The translations under genes were made by a program, and so were the position numbers. DNA of 64,000 nt, taken from assembly GCA_934590355.1 (NCBI GenBank), contig CAKTOX010000007.1, positions 17,763 to 81,762 of the forward strand, read 5' to 3'. This document shows positions 8,205-17,900 of this stretch, piece after piece. Position 1 is the stretch's first letter; each line of letters begins with the position of its first letter. The stretch is from an uncultured Oscillospiraceae bacterium. Lineage in GTDB: Bacteria; Bacillota; Clostridia; Oscillospirales; Oscillospiraceae. The notes beneath the pieces were generated by a model that ran no database searches, was not told the origin of the DNA, and saw only the letters and a list, made by a program, of their open reading frames with translations.

Positions 8205-9164
8205 ATGAAAAGAATACTCGCCGCGTCACTGCTGCTGACGGCGCTGATGCTTGCGCTGCCTCGGTTTTTTATGCCCTGCGACGATGACGCGCCGCCCGCC
8301 CCGGACAAGACCGCCGCACCCCTCGGAAGCGACAAAAGCCGCAGTGTGAGACTGAAATCGGGCGACGGCGTCACGGAGCTGAGCGTTTTTGACTACCTCG
8401 TCGGAGTCGTTGCGGCGGAGATGCCCGCGTCGTTTGAGCCGGAGGCGCTCAAGGCGCAGGCGGTCGCGGCGCGCAGCTATCTTCAGCACCTCATCGACCA
8501 CCCAAAGCACGATGACGCGGACGTTTGCGCGGACTCCGCCTGCTGTCAGGCATACCTTGACGCGGAGCAGCTCAAGTCGGCTTGGGGCGCGGAGCATGAC
8601 GCGAGGCTTGAAAAAATAAAAGCCGCCGTTTCGGAAACGGACGGCGAGTATCTCAGCTATGACGGACAGGCGGCGCTGTGCGCGTTCCACTCCTCGTCCG
8701 AGGGCGCGACGGCAAGCTCCGCCGAAATTTGGTCCGACCTGCCGTATCTGCAAAGCGTTTCCTCGCCCGAGACCGAGAACGACGTGCCGAATTTCATCAC
8801 GACCGAGCGGCTCCGCGATCTGGATTTCCGCGACACGGTGTTGTATCTGCACCCCGAGGCGGACATGACGGGCGAGCCGTCGGCGTGGATAGGCGGCACG
8901 CGGCGCACCGATTCCGGCAGAGTGGCGGCCGTCACGATAGGCGGCGTCGAGTTCACCGGCAGCGAGCTGCGCACACTGTTTTCGCTGCGTTCGACCGATT
9001 TTGACCTCTCCCGCGAGGACGGCGGCTTCGTTTTCACCGTGCGCGGCTACGGTCACGGCGTCGGCATGAGCCAGTACGGCGCCAACACCCTCGCCCGCCG
9101 CGGCGAAGATTACCGCGCCATCCTCCGCCACTACTACCCCTCCACCGTTTTGGTATCAAATTAG
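8205..9164 (+). CDS. spoIID: Stage II sporulation protein D (SpoIID)
   Basis: A 319-residue protein with an N-terminal membrane anchor (residues 1-22) and the SpoIID/LytB fold. The motif FDYLVGVVAAEMPASFEPEA followed by LKAQAVAARSYL (about residues 64-95) holds the catalytic glutamate region, and the C-terminal GYGHGVGMSQYGAN is diagnostic. In Bacillus SpoIID is a lytic transglycosylase that works with SpoIIM and SpoIIP to remodel septal peptidoglycan during engulfment. SD AAGGGGGAAA precedes the ATG. The final residues (LVSN, stop TAG) sit exactly where an A' repeat begins (TTAGTCGGAAGTCCG), so the stop is shared with the repeat. It is evidence that the organism sporulates. Confidence 0.92.
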   Translation: MKRILAASLLLTALMLALPRFFMPCDDDAPPAPDKTAAPLGSDKSRSVRLKSGDGVTELSVFDYLVGVVAAEMPASFEPEALKAQAVAARSYLQHLIDHPKHDDADVCADSACCQAYLDAEQLKSAWGAEHDARLEKIKAAVSETDGEYLSYDGQAALCAFHSSSEGATASSAEIWSDLPYLQSVSSPETENDVPNFITTERLRDLDFRDTVLYLHPEADMTGEPSAWIGGTRRTDSGRVAAVTIGGVEFTGSELRTLFSLRSTDFDLSREDGGFVFTVRGYGHGVGMSQYGANTLARRGEDYRAILRHYYPSTVLVSN

Positions 9165-9621
9165 TCGGAAGTCCGTTACCGTGTCTGCGCAGTTTAGTCT
9201 TGCTCCATTGTCCGCAGCGAAATTGCCTTCCCCTTGAGGGGAAGGTGGGTCGGAGCGAAGCGGAGAGCCGGATGAGGTGTTTATCTTCAACATTGTAAAG
9301 ACTTTAAATCACCTCATCAGTCAGCTATCGCTGACCGCTTCCCCTCAAGCCACTGCCGTGGAGGCAGTTCGTTTTAAAACTTTACGAATACATCTATTTC
9401 CTCAGCTCGGTAACTATCCTGCCGACGAAACCATCACAAGCGGGCGAGCAATGCTCGCAACTGGCGTTGAGCCAATGCGTCACGAACATCGGAGTAAGAT
9501 TTTATTGCGGTGTCACGGTGACGGATTGCCAACCAAGACCGCACCCCAATAGTGAGATGCAGCTACGGTTTCCTCCGACCCTCGTAACCGAGCCACCGCA
9601 AAAACCGTATCCGTAGGTGTG
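9165..9621. repeat. Intergenic repeat mosaic (A', B, partial D, A)
   Basis: No gene is supported. An A' arm (to about 9220), a B repeat (9225-9350), half of a D repeat (about 9438-9458, only the GGGCGAGCAATGCTCGC side) and inverted A' and A arms. The last A arm supplies the stop of ypeB. Confidence 0.8.
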
Positions 9622-10878
9622 TCAAAACGCAAGCAAAAAAATGTTGGGGGAGACGAGGGCGGTGACGGGCTCATCGTCGATGCCGAGGCAGGAAAACTCA
9701 TAGCACAGCTCGCTTTCTCCGCCCTCGAGCATGGCATAGCACTGCCCGACGCTGCGCACGCGAAGGTTACCAGGCAGCGCGGCGCGCGCCTCGTCCTCGG
9801 TCATGGCGCAGCTATCGGCAGCGGCGAGGTCATGCCGCGCAAGGTGCCCCGAGGCGTCGTAGGAATACACCTGCCCGTCGTCGGCGGCAAAGGCAATTTT
9901 AATGCAGTCGCCCACGCAGTGCGCTCCGTTTTTCATGCACTCCAGCTCCAGCGCAAGGACACTGCCGCGCCGCTCGGACGAAACAAGGTGCATATCCTCA
10001 AAGCCGCGCAGCGCGAGAAATTCCCGCGCCCGCTCAAGAAGCTCGGCATCGGACATATCGCCGGCAACGGGCCGCTCGGAGGAAAGCGAAACGACGCGCC
10101 CGCCGCCGTCAACGCAGATATCCCCGCCGTCGAAGCTGAAGCAGCGCGTGCCGTTTTTCGCGGTGCAGCGCAGGCTCAATTGCTCGGGGTCGAGCCCGAA
10201 AAAATCCGCCGCAATGATGAGTGCCTCCCGCTCGGAAACGGTGTTTTCGCCCTCGCGCACGGCGGCGGCAGCGGAGTATTTCCCCGCGTAGCCGTCTATC
10301 ACCGTCTCGTCCATGCCCGCCTCAAGCGCAAGCATCGCCTCGCTCACGGTCTTGTCGGGCGCGGAGAATTTATTTTCGGGAAAGTCCAAAAAAACGGCGC
10401 CGTCGTTCACGTCGTTTTGCAGCTCGCGCAGACTCTCGGCAAGCTCCGCCGCGGTTTTGTAAAGCTCGGCGAAATTTGCGCGCGCCGCATCGTCGAGCCC
10501 GCCCTCGGCAGCGCTTTTCAAAAGCGAGCGCGCATAGTCCCCCGCCTTTGCCGCAAACTCCGCCGTCCGCTCAAGCTCCTGCGTCGAAAACGGCAGCGCC
10601 GCCATGGTCATGATCTCGGACAGGCTGCTTGCATAAATATCCGCGCACACCGCCGCCGAGTACGCTCCCCCTGCGGCATAGCAGGCGCGGTGCAGCTCCT
10701 GCGCGAGCTTATCGGCCGACAGCCCCGCCTCCTCGAAGGCGAGCTCGTAGCTCTGCTGCACGCTGCGGCGGCAGCCCGACTCAAGCGAAAAATGCACCGC
10801 CGTGTACGCGCTCAGGGCGACAAGCGCCGCAAGCAGATAGGTAAGCATGAGAACAAGGGTCTTTTTTCTTATATACAT
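9622..10878 (-). CDS. ypeB: Germination protein YpeB
   Basis: A 418-residue protein with one N-terminal membrane segment (residues 7-27), a helical YpeB region, and C-terminal PepSY-type domains (near residues 205-345). In Bacillus YpeB is required to place and stabilise the cortex-lytic enzyme SleB in the spore; sleB usually lies next to ypeB but is absent here. SD GAGG is 7 bases before the ATG at 10878. The end is unusual: after CYEFSCLGIDDEPVTALVSP it reads NIFLLAF, and the stop lies in CGTTTTGACACACCTACGG, the outer end of repeat A. The usual last dozen or so residues appear lost. Confidence 0.85.
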   Translation of the reverse strand: MYIRKKTLVLMLTYLLAALVALSAYTAVHFSLESGCRRSVQQSYELAFEEAGLSADKLAQELHRACYAAGGAYSAAVCADIYASSLSEIMTMAALPFSTQELERTAEFAAKAGDYARSLLKSAAEGGLDDAARANFAELYKTAAELAESLRELQNDVNDGAVFLDFPENKFSAPDKTVSEAMLALEAGMDETVIDGYAGKYSAAAAVREGENTVSEREALIIAADFFGLDPEQLSLRCTAKNGTRCFSFDGGDICVDGGGRVVSLSSERPVAGDMSDAELLERAREFLALRGFEDMHLVSSERRGSVLALELECMKNGAHCVGDCIKIAFAADDGQVYSYDASGHLARHDLAAADSCAMTEDEARAALPGNLRVRSVGQCYAMLEGGESELCYEFSCLGIDDEPVTALVSPNIFLLAF

Positions 10879-10974
10879 CGTACCACCTCGCGCTTAGTCT
10901 GCCACAGACGGCGCGTTATATGTACTTTTACGCGCCCGAACGCGGCGTATCGGCTATAATTTACTGCGAATTCA

Positions 10975-11003
10975 TTGACTGCAATAAACTGCTATGCTAT
11001 ACT
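10975..11003 (+). promoter_or_regulatory. Sigma-A promoter of the tandem CNNM/CBS genes
   Basis: TTGACT (10975-10980), 17-base spacer, TATACT (10998-11003) with an extended TGC just upstream. The leader is about 48 bases. Confidence 0.85.
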
Positions 11004-11057
11004 GAATTTTAATTTATCGGGCGTAATGCCCACGAATAGGAGCGTGTTTGATCCGAA

Positions 11058-12332
11058 ATGGACGATGCCAGTCGATTGTCGCTGATTGTCGTAATTCTGC
11101 TTATTCTCTGCGCCGCGTACTTTGCGGTGGCGGAGACCTCGTTTGCCTCGGTGTCGAAGGTGAAGATAAAGATCCGTGCCGAGCGCGGCGAGCCGAAGGC
11201 CGAAAAGGCGCTGAAGGTGCTCGATAACTTTGACCTTGCGATAACGAGTATTCTCATCTGCACGAATATCGTGCATCTCTCCGCGGCGAGCATTGCGACG
11301 CTTGCCGTGACGCGAATGTTTCCGGGCGTTTCCGTTGCCGTCACGATAAGCACCTTCGTGATGACCCTCGCCGTTTTCTTCGCCGGCGAAATGCTCCCGA
11401 AGAGCATCGCAAAAAAATACAGTGAGCGGCTGTCCCTTGCGGTCGCGGGCTCGCTGTGGTTTTTCATGACCGTTCTGAGACCGATCGCCTCCGTGCTGAC
11501 CGCGATAGGCAATTTTGCCGCGCGCTTTGTCAAGTCAGACCCGCAAATTTCCGTCACGGAGGACGAAATTTATGACATCATCGAGGACATGACCGAGGAG
11601 GGCAGCCTTGATTCCGAGCGCGGAGAGCTTATAAGCTCCGCGCTGCAATTTGCCGAGACCACCGTCGAGAGCATACTCACCTCGCGCGTTGACATCGTCG
11701 CGCTCGACGTTGACGACAGCCTTGACGATATTCTCGCAACGATACGCGCCGAGACGCACAGCCGCCTGCCCGTTTACGACGGCAGCATCGACAACATAAT
11801 CGGCATACTGTCGATAAGGAAATTCATAAAGACTTACCTGCGCGAGGGCGAGAAAACCGACCTGCGCGCCCTGCTTGACGAGCCGTACTTCATCCACGGC
11901 AGCACGAACATCGACGCGCTGCTGCCCGTTATGAGCAAAAAGCGCATCAACATGGCGGTCGTCGCGGATAACTACGGCGGCACGCTCGGCATCGTCACGG
12001 TCGAGGATATCCTCGAGGAGCTGGTGGGCGAAATCTGGGACGAGGACGACGTTGTCGAGGAGCCCTACACGAGCCTCGGCGACGGCGCGTGGGACTGCAC
12101 CGCCGAGATGGCGGTCAGCGACGTGTTCGAGCTGCTGGAAAAGGACGAGGAGGACGATGAGTTTACCAACAAGCTCCTCGGCGAATGGGCCTATGAGCAG
12201 TTTGACGTTATCCCCCGCGTGGGCGACAGCTTTACATATGACGACATCTGCGTCACCGTGACGGAAATGCGCAGCAACCGCATCCTCCGGCTCAGGGTCG
12301 CGCTTACCGGAAAGGACGGTGAGAGCAAATGA
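11058..12332 (+). CDS. CNNM/CBS/CorC_HlyC domain protein (hemolysin family), copy 1
   Basis: A 424-residue protein: a CNNM (DUF21) membrane domain with three to four helices (residues 1-150), a CBS-domain pair (about 190-320, including SRLPVYDGSIDNIIGILSI and the second CBS ending GGTLGIVTVEDILEELVGEIWDE), and a C-terminal CorC_HlyC domain (about 335-420). Family members bind nucleotides and are linked to magnesium or sodium export; the hemolysin name is historical. SD AGGAG is about 15 bases before the ATG. It overlaps the next gene by four bases (ATGA), forming a paralogous pair that may heterodimerise. Confidence 0.88.
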   Translation: MDDASRLSLIVVILLILCAAYFAVAETSFASVSKVKIKIRAERGEPKAEKALKVLDNFDLAITSILICTNIVHLSAASIATLAVTRMFPGVSVAVTISTFVMTLAVFFAGEMLPKSIAKKYSERLSLAVAGSLWFFMTVLRPIASVLTAIGNFAARFVKSDPQISVTEDEIYDIIEDMTEEGSLDSERGELISSALQFAETTVESILTSRVDIVALDVDDSLDDILATIRAETHSRLPVYDGSIDNIIGILSIRKFIKTYLREGEKTDLRALLDEPYFIHGSTNIDALLPVMSKKRINMAVVADNYGGTLGIVTVEDILEELVGEIWDEDDVVEEPYTSLGDGAWDCTAEMAVSDVFELLEKDEEDDEFTNKLLGEWAYEQFDVIPRVGDSFTYDDICVTVTEMRSNRILRLRVALTGKDGESK

Positions 12333-13603
12333 CGTGGATATATCTTTGCGGCATCGTTGTCTGCATTATCTTCTCCAACATTTTCTCCTCCGCCGAGATG
12401 TCCTACTCAAGCTGCAACCGTATGCGTCTTGAGGGCAGGCACGAGGACGGCTCGAAAAAGGCCGGAGTCGCGCTGAAGATAGTCGACAAATTCGACGACT
12501 CGCTCTCCGCGATACTCATCGGCAACAATCTTGTCAACATCACAAACTCCACCCTCGGCTCGCTGCTCGTGCTCGAAATATTTAACGGCGACGAGAGCTA
12601 TGCGTGGGTATCGACGCTCGTTATAACCGTGCTCGTCATAATCTTCGGCGAAACTATCCCGAAGATCGTCGCAAAGGGCAGCGCGAACCGCCTTGCGGAG
12701 ACCTACGCCTACTTCGTGCGCGCTCTGACCATTCTGCTCATGCCGCTCATCCGCCTCGTCGTGGGGCTGGTGAAGCTGCTGACGCTCGGACTCAAGGGCG
12801 AGCAGGAGGACGAGGACGAGGAGGCCGCCGTTGAGGAGCTTTCCTCCATCATCGAGACCGCCGAGGATGAGGACGTGCTCGACGAGGAGCGCTCCGAGCT
12901 CGTTCAGGCAGCAATTGATTTTTCCGACATCATGGCAAGCGAGGTCATGACCGCGCGCGTTGACGTCGTTGCGCTCGACATTGACGAGGACACGGCGGAG
13001 AAGCTGCGCATCATCGACACCGCGCCCTATTCGCGCATCCCCGTTTACGAGGACAGCGTTGACAACATCATCGGCGTTTTGTATCTCAACCATTTCCTCA
13101 AGGCGCTTGCCGGCGAGGAGATGCCCGATATCCGCAGTCTGCTCATGAAGCCCTGCTATGTGTACAAGACCATGAAGCTGCCCGCGGTGCTTGCCGAGCT
13201 GAGAAAGGCAAAGCAGCATCTTGCCATCGTCACGGACGAGTACGGCGGCACGCTCGGCATACTGTCGATGGAGGACGTGCTCGAGCAGCTCGTGGGCGAG
13301 ATCTGGGACGACACGGACGAGGTCAGGGAGGAGATACTTGAGCGCTCGACGGGCGAGCTTGAGCTTGACGGCGACATGAGCATTTCCGATTTTCTCGACC
13401 TTGTCGGCATCCGCGAGCGCGATTTCGACGCCGAGAGCGAGACCGTCGGCGGCTGGACCATCGAAATGTTCGGCGCGTTCCCGAAGGTCGGGGACAGCTT
13501 TGACTACGAAAACCTGCACATAAGCGTCCTTGAAATGGACGGGCTGCGCGTTGAAAAGGTGCTCGTTGTCCGCGAAGCGGAGCCTGAAAACGGCGACTCG
13601 TGA
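12329..13603 (+). CDS. CNNM/CBS/CorC_HlyC domain protein (hemolysin family), copy 2
   Basis: A 424-residue paralogue of the preceding gene with the same order: CNNM membrane domain (1-150), CBS pair (about 200-315, with YSRIPVYEDSVDNIIGVLYL and GGTLGILSMEDVLEQLVGEIWDD) and CorC_HlyC tail. An acidic insert (EQEDEDEEAAVEEL) separates the membrane and CBS parts, longer than in copy 1. Equal length and coupled translation suggest an ancient tandem duplication acting as a two-component transporter. The operon ends at the terminator at 13618-13652. Confidence 0.88.
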   Translation: MTWIYLCGIVVCIIFSNIFSSAEMSYSSCNRMRLEGRHEDGSKKAGVALKIVDKFDDSLSAILIGNNLVNITNSTLGSLLVLEIFNGDESYAWVSTLVITVLVIIFGETIPKIVAKGSANRLAETYAYFVRALTILLMPLIRLVVGLVKLLTLGLKGEQEDEDEEAAVEELSSIIETAEDEDVLDEERSELVQAAIDFSDIMASEVMTARVDVVALDIDEDTAEKLRIIDTAPYSRIPVYEDSVDNIIGVLYLNHFLKALAGEEMPDIRSLLMKPCYVYKTMKLPAVLAELRKAKQHLAIVTDEYGGTLGILSMEDVLEQLVGEIWDDTDEVREEILERSTGELELDGDMSISDFLDLVGIRERDFDAESETVGGWTIEMFGAFPKVGDSFDYENLHISVLEMDGLRVEKVLVVREAEPENGDS

Positions 13604-13617
13604 TTTAGCTTTAATAT

Positions 13618-13652
13618 AAAAAATGCACTACCGATTTGGTAGTGCATTTTTT
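13618..13652. terminator. Bidirectional terminator
   Basis: The stem AAAAAATGCACTACC pairs with GGTAGTGCATTTTTT (loop GATTT). It serves the converging CNNM operon and ileS. Confidence 0.92.
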
Positions 13653-13663
13653 CTTTATTGATA

Positions 13664-16459
13664 TTACGCCTCAAGCACGGCCTTGCAGCGCGGGCAAAGT
13701 CCGGTCTCGGGATCGGCGGCCTTGGAGTGCATCCAGCAGCGCGGGCACTTAACGCCCTCTGCCTCGCGCACGGAGACGGTAAGGCCGGGGTTATTCGCGC
13801 CGGAAGCGACGACTGCGCCCTCGTCATTTGCCTCGTCCTCGGAGATGAGACATTCGGAAACGATGAGCAGATCCTTCAGATCCATGTCGGAAATACTCTC
13901 AAGCACGGCCTTGCTCTCGCCCTGAGCGCGCAGGGTGACGGATGCCTCAAGGGGCTTGCCGATGCGCTTATCCGCACGCGCCTTTTCCAGCACGCCGTTG
14001 ACATCGCTTCTGACGCTGATGAGCTTATCCCATTTTGCCATCTCCGCCTCGTCCAGAGCATACTGCGCAAAGGGCTTGTTCATCTCGTTGAGCACGACGT
14101 TTCTCGCATCGTCCTCGGCGCGGTGGGGCATTGCCAGCCAGATCTCATCGCAGGTGAAGGCGAGGATGGGCGCGAACATCTTGGTGAGCGTGTCGAGGAT
14201 GAGGAACAGCGCAGTCTGGGCGCTGCGGCGCTCAAGGCTGTTTCTGCCGGAGCAGTAGAGTCTGTCCTTGATGATGTCGAGATAGAAGTTGCTCAGCTCA
14301 ACGACGCAGAAGTCGTTGATGAGGTGGCTGACGACGTGGAACTCATACTCGTCATAGGCGGCGAACGCCTTCTCGATGAGCCTATTGAGCCTCGTGATCG
14401 CCCACTTATCGAGTTCGAGCATCTCCTCGGGCTTAACAAGGTTATTTGCGTCAAAGCCGTCGAGGTTGCCGAGGCAGTAGCGCGCGGTGTTGCGGAACTT
14501 GAGGTAGTTCTGCGAAAGCTGCTTGAAAATTTCGTCCGAGCAGCGCACGTCAACGTGATAGTCGGAAGAGCCTGCCCACAGACGCAGGAGATCCGCGCCG
14601 TATTTCTCGAAGATCTCGGCGGGGTCCATTCCGTTGCCGAGGGATTTGTGCATTGCTCTGCCCTCGCCGTCAACCGTCCAGCCGTGGGTCAGGCACTCCT
14701 TAAACGGGGCGCCGCGGCCCAGTGCGCCGACGGCAATGAGCAGGGAGGACTGGAACCAGCCGCGGTACTGGTCAAGGCCCTCGATGTACATCGTGGCAGG
14801 CCAGAAGCCCTGATCGCGCTCCATTGCCGCATAGTGGGTGGAGCCGGAGTCGAACCAGCCGTCAAGGGTGTCGGTTTCCTTTGTGAAGTGCTTGCCGCCG
14901 CAGTGCGGGCAGGTGAAGCCCTCCGGCAGAAGCTCTGCCGCCTCGCGCTCAAACCATGCGTTCGAGCCTTCCTTTTCATAGATAGCCGCGACGGACTCGA
15001 TGCTCTCGTCGGTGCAGACGGGCTTGCCGCAGTCTTCGCAATAGAAAACGGGAATGGGCAGACCCCAGCGGCGCTGGCGCGAGATGCACCAGTCGGTGCG
15101 CTCGAGGATCATGCTTCTCATTCTGTCCTTGCCCCAGGTCGGAACCCATCTTACGTCATCGCACGCGGCGGTCGCGTCGTCCTTAAACGAATCGACCGAG
15201 CAGAACCACTGCGGCGTTGCGCGGAAGATGATCGGGTGCTTGCATCTCCAGCAGTGCGGGTAGCTGTGGACAATATCCTCGGACGCGAAGAGCATTCCGC
15301 TTTCCTTCATGTCGTTGAGGATAACGGGGTTTGACTCGTCCGTGCTCATGCCCGCGTACTTGCCGGCATACTCGGTGTGCTTGCCCTGATCGTTTACGGG
15401 AACGACCATGTCCATGCCGTAGCGCTTGCAGGTCTGATAGTCGTCCGCGCCGAAGCCAGGTGCGGTGTGGACGCAGCCCGTGCCGGAGTCCATGGTGACG
15501 TAGTCTGCCAGAACGAGGCGGCTGGTCTTGGGCAGGAAGGGGTGGTCTGCGAGCATATTCTCAAAGAACGCGCCCTCGTGCAGCTCGACGATCTCATAAT
15601 CCTCAAAGCCGCCCAGACCCATGACCTTCTTCACGAGCGCCTCGGCCATGATGTACATCTCGCCGTTGGGCGCCTTGACGACGGCGTAGCTCTCCGAAGG
15701 GTGCAGCGCGATGGCGAGGTTGCCGGGGAGAGTCCAGATGGTGGTCGTCCAGATGACGAAGAAGAGCTTGCTCTTATCCAGATGGCTCAGCTTGCCCATG
15801 TCGTCGTTCATGGGGAACTTGACGTACACGGTCGTGCAGGGGTCGTCCTTATATTCGATCTCGGCCTCTGCAAGCGCGGTCTCGTCGTGAGCGCACCAGT
15901 AAACGGGCTTGAGGCCCTTGTAGATGTGGCCGTTTTTATACATCTTGCCGAAAACGCGGGTCTCCATCGCCTCGAAGCCGGGGTCCATGGTCTTGTACGG
16001 GTGCTCCCAGTCGCCGATGACGCCCATGCGCTTGAAGCCGCTGCGCTGGACGTCGATGTATTTGTCGGCGTAGTCGTGGCAGGCGGAGCGGAAGTCGGCA
16101 ACGCTCATCGCCTTGTGGTTCAGCTTCTGCTCCTTGATGATGGCGCTCTCGATGGGCATACCGTGGTTATCCCAGCCGGGGATGTAGGGGGTATAGTAGC
16201 CGCGCATTGCATAGCTGCGGGTGATGAAGTCCTTGAGGGATTTGTTCAGAGCGTGACCCATGTGCAGCGCACCGTTGGAGAACGGAGGGCCGTCATGGAG
16301 ATTGAACAGAGGCTTGCCCTCGTTTTTCTTGAGCATCAGACCGTAAACATCGATCTCCTCCCAGTGCTTGAGCATATCCGGCTCGCGCTTGGGAAGGCCT
16401 GCCCTCATGGGGAACTCGGTCTTGGGCAGATTCAGTGTCGCATCATATTTCTGTGCCAT
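13664..16459 (-). CDS. ileS: Isoleucyl-tRNA synthetase
   Basis: A 931-residue class I synthetase charging tRNA-Ile. Visible motifs: the HIGH equivalent in PPFSNGALHMGHALN near residues 52-66, the KMSKS region as GEGRAMHKSLGN, an editing (CP1) domain between, and a C-terminal zinc finger CPRCWMHSKA...GLCPRCKAVL. The start at 16459 (MAQKYDATLNL) is preferred to the ATG at 16474 because GGAGG lies 8 bases upstream. The KMSKS loop is changed to AMHKS; only the final K and S are kept. No T-box leader is recognisable upstream, where repeats begin almost at once. Confidence 0.96.
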   Translation of the reverse strand: MAQKYDATLNLPKTEFPMRAGLPKREPDMLKHWEEIDVYGLMLKKNEGKPLFNLHDGPPFSNGALHMGHALNKSLKDFITRSYAMRGYYTPYIPGWDNHGMPIESAIIKEQKLNHKAMSVADFRSACHDYADKYIDVQRSGFKRMGVIGDWEHPYKTMDPGFEAMETRVFGKMYKNGHIYKGLKPVYWCAHDETALAEAEIEYKDDPCTTVYVKFPMNDDMGKLSHLDKSKLFFVIWTTTIWTLPGNLAIALHPSESYAVVKAPNGEMYIMAEALVKKVMGLGGFEDYEIVELHEGAFFENMLADHPFLPKTSRLVLADYVTMDSGTGCVHTAPGFGADDYQTCKRYGMDMVVPVNDQGKHTEYAGKYAGMSTDESNPVILNDMKESGMLFASEDIVHSYPHCWRCKHPIIFRATPQWFCSVDSFKDDATAACDDVRWVPTWGKDRMRSMILERTDWCISRQRRWGLPIPVFYCEDCGKPVCTDESIESVAAIYEKEGSNAWFEREAAELLPEGFTCPHCGGKHFTKETDTLDGWFDSGSTHYAAMERDQGFWPATMYIEGLDQYRGWFQSSLLIAVGALGRGAPFKECLTHGWTVDGEGRAMHKSLGNGMDPAEIFEKYGADLLRLWAGSSDYHVDVRCSDEIFKQLSQNYLKFRNTARYCLGNLDGFDANNLVKPEEMLELDKWAITRLNRLIEKAFAAYDEYEFHVVSHLINDFCVVELSNFYLDIIKDRLYCSGRNSLERRSAQTALFLILDTLTKMFAPILAFTCDEIWLAMPHRAEDDARNVVLNEMNKPFAQYALDEAEMAKWDKLISVRSDVNGVLEKARADKRIGKPLEASVTLRAQGESKAVLESISDMDLKDLLIVSECLISEDEANDEGAVVASGANNPGLTVSVREAEGVKCPRCWMHSKAADPETGLCPRCKAVLEA

Positions 16460-16484
16460 AAATTTATCCTCCATTTTTGATTAC

Positions 16485-17198
16485 GAATTTAGTCTGTACC
16501 TGTACATTTTTTGCAGTGTCCCGCTCGCTCGCCGCGAGGGGCAATGCGTTTTGAGATTTTACCTATATATCTATTGCGGTATCTCGGTTACTGTTCTTCC
16601 GACGAAACCATTGTATGCGGGCGAGCAATGCTCGCCCCTACATTCTCGTCGGGAGTGCATTCAACATCGTAGGGGCGACCATTGGTCGCCCGCTGCTGCA
16701 TCTTGATCGAAGTCCGTTACCGTGTCGGCGCAGTGAAATTTTACTTAATTGTCCGTAGCGCATTGCCCCCACGGCAGTGGGCGCCAGTGGCTCAACGCCG
16801 GTTGCCCTTGTGCAAAGGGAGGTGGGTCGGCGTAAGCCGAGCCGGAGGGATTGTTTTTTTAATAGCGCCTTGAGATAGCGGAATACATCTATTCTGTCAG
16901 CCCGAAGCTGTTATTCCGACAAAACCGTTGCTGCTTCGCTCTACGATAGTGCGCGGCAGATATTGTTTTATCCGTATTTTCGTAACCGTGCTCACGCAAT
17001 AAGCGTATTCACAGTTGCGTCAAAGCGCCTATGAAAATACGATCCCTCAGTCAGCTATCGCTGACAGCCCCCTTTACGCAAGGGAGCCAATGACGCACCC
17101 CGATAGTGCGGCAGCCTTACGGTTTTGTCGGCATAATCGTCACCGTGCTACCGCAATCACTGTATCCGTAGGAGCGCTAAAGCGGAATTAAAAAGAAA
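16485..17198. repeat. Intergenic repeat mosaic (A, D, A', C with A inside)
   Basis: No gene is supported over 700 bases. A partial A arm upstream of ileS, a full D repeat (16617-16693), an A' arm ending GGCAGTGG near 16780, a C repeat split by an A unit of about 180 bases (16804-17088), and a closing A arm (to about 17185) next to the divIVA terminator. Confidence 0.85.
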
Positions 17199-17200
17199 AA

Positions 17201-17225
17201 AAGGCGTGCCGTTTCCGCACGCCTT
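17201..17225 (-). terminator. Terminator of the mutL-divIVA run
   Basis: A 9-bp stem (AAGGCGTGC with GCACGCCTT) is followed on the minus strand by seven T. It lies 45 bases past the divIVA stop. Confidence 0.9.
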
Positions 17226-17270
17226 AAAAAACCATGTACCGATAGCCGAAGCGTTTGCTTCGGCGTGAAC

Positions 17271-17876
17271 TCAGATCTCGTCTTTTACAAAATTGAATAC
17301 CTGAGTGTTGCCGGAATCCATGGAGGACGGTTCGGAAACGGGAGCGGGCTGCTCCTTCGGTATTCGTATCTGCTCGGGCTTTGCAGCGGGGGCAGCGCCG
17401 GTCGAGCCGGCGATATTGTCGATGGCCTGAAGCTGGCGCTTGCTCAGCTCGCGCGCGGACTCGATAAATTTCGCGGTTGCGAGCTTGGCCGCCTGAAGGC
17501 GCGCCTCCTCCTGCGCGATGCGCTCGTCGATGCTGCCGAGCATGGAGTTTGCCTTTGCCTCGGCCTCGGCGACGATGCTGTTCGCGCGCGCTCTCGCGTC
17601 GTTTTCGATCTGAACGCTCAGCTTCTGAGCGGAAAGGATCGCCTGATTAAGTGCGCTCTCGTTGGTCTGATAGTCCTCAAGCAGCTTCTGATCGTCCTCG
17701 ATCTTGCCGACGAGGACCTTCATCTTGGTCTTGAGCTTGGCATTCTCGTTGAGCAGCTCCTCAAAATCTTTTGCAAGCTCGTCAAGGTACTCGTCGATCG
17801 TTGCCATATCATAGCCGCCGAACATACTTCTTGCCTTGTCAAAGCTCTTTTCGCGGATCTCCTGCGGGGTCGTCAT
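17271..17876 (-). CDS. divIVA: DivIVA domain protein
   Basis: A 201-residue protein. The N-terminal DivIVA lipid-binding domain (residues 4-40, TPQEIREKSFDKARSMFGGYD) is followed by a long coiled coil (40-165, heptads through LNENAKLKTKMKVLVGKIEDDQKLLEDY) and a short disordered tail. DivIVA binds negatively curved membrane at septa and poles and positions division and sporulation machinery. It is last in the run mutL-miaA-hfq-HlyD-yggS-sepF-divIVA, 24 bases after sepF; the yggS-sepF-divIVA order matches the division cluster of many Firmicutes. Confidence 0.9.
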   Translation of the reverse strand: MTTPQEIREKSFDKARSMFGGYDMATIDEYLDELAKDFEELLNENAKLKTKMKVLVGKIEDDQKLLEDYQTNESALNQAILSAQKLSVQIENDARARANSIVAEAEAKANSMLGSIDERIAQEEARLQAAKLATAKFIESARELSKRQLQAIDNIAGSTGAAPAAKPEQIRIPKEQPAPVSEPSSMDSGNTQVFNFVKDEI

Positions 17877-17900
17877 ATCTTAGGTTCCACCTTTCCTGTT

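Noticed and set aside
9619..10959. A 446-codon plus-strand open frame
   Set aside because: Antisense shadow of ypeB; no motif and no ribosome binding site.
16460..16620. T-box riboswitch upstream of ileS
   Set aside because: No T-box consensus, specifier loop or terminator is visible; repeat A sequence starts within about 40 bases of the start codon.
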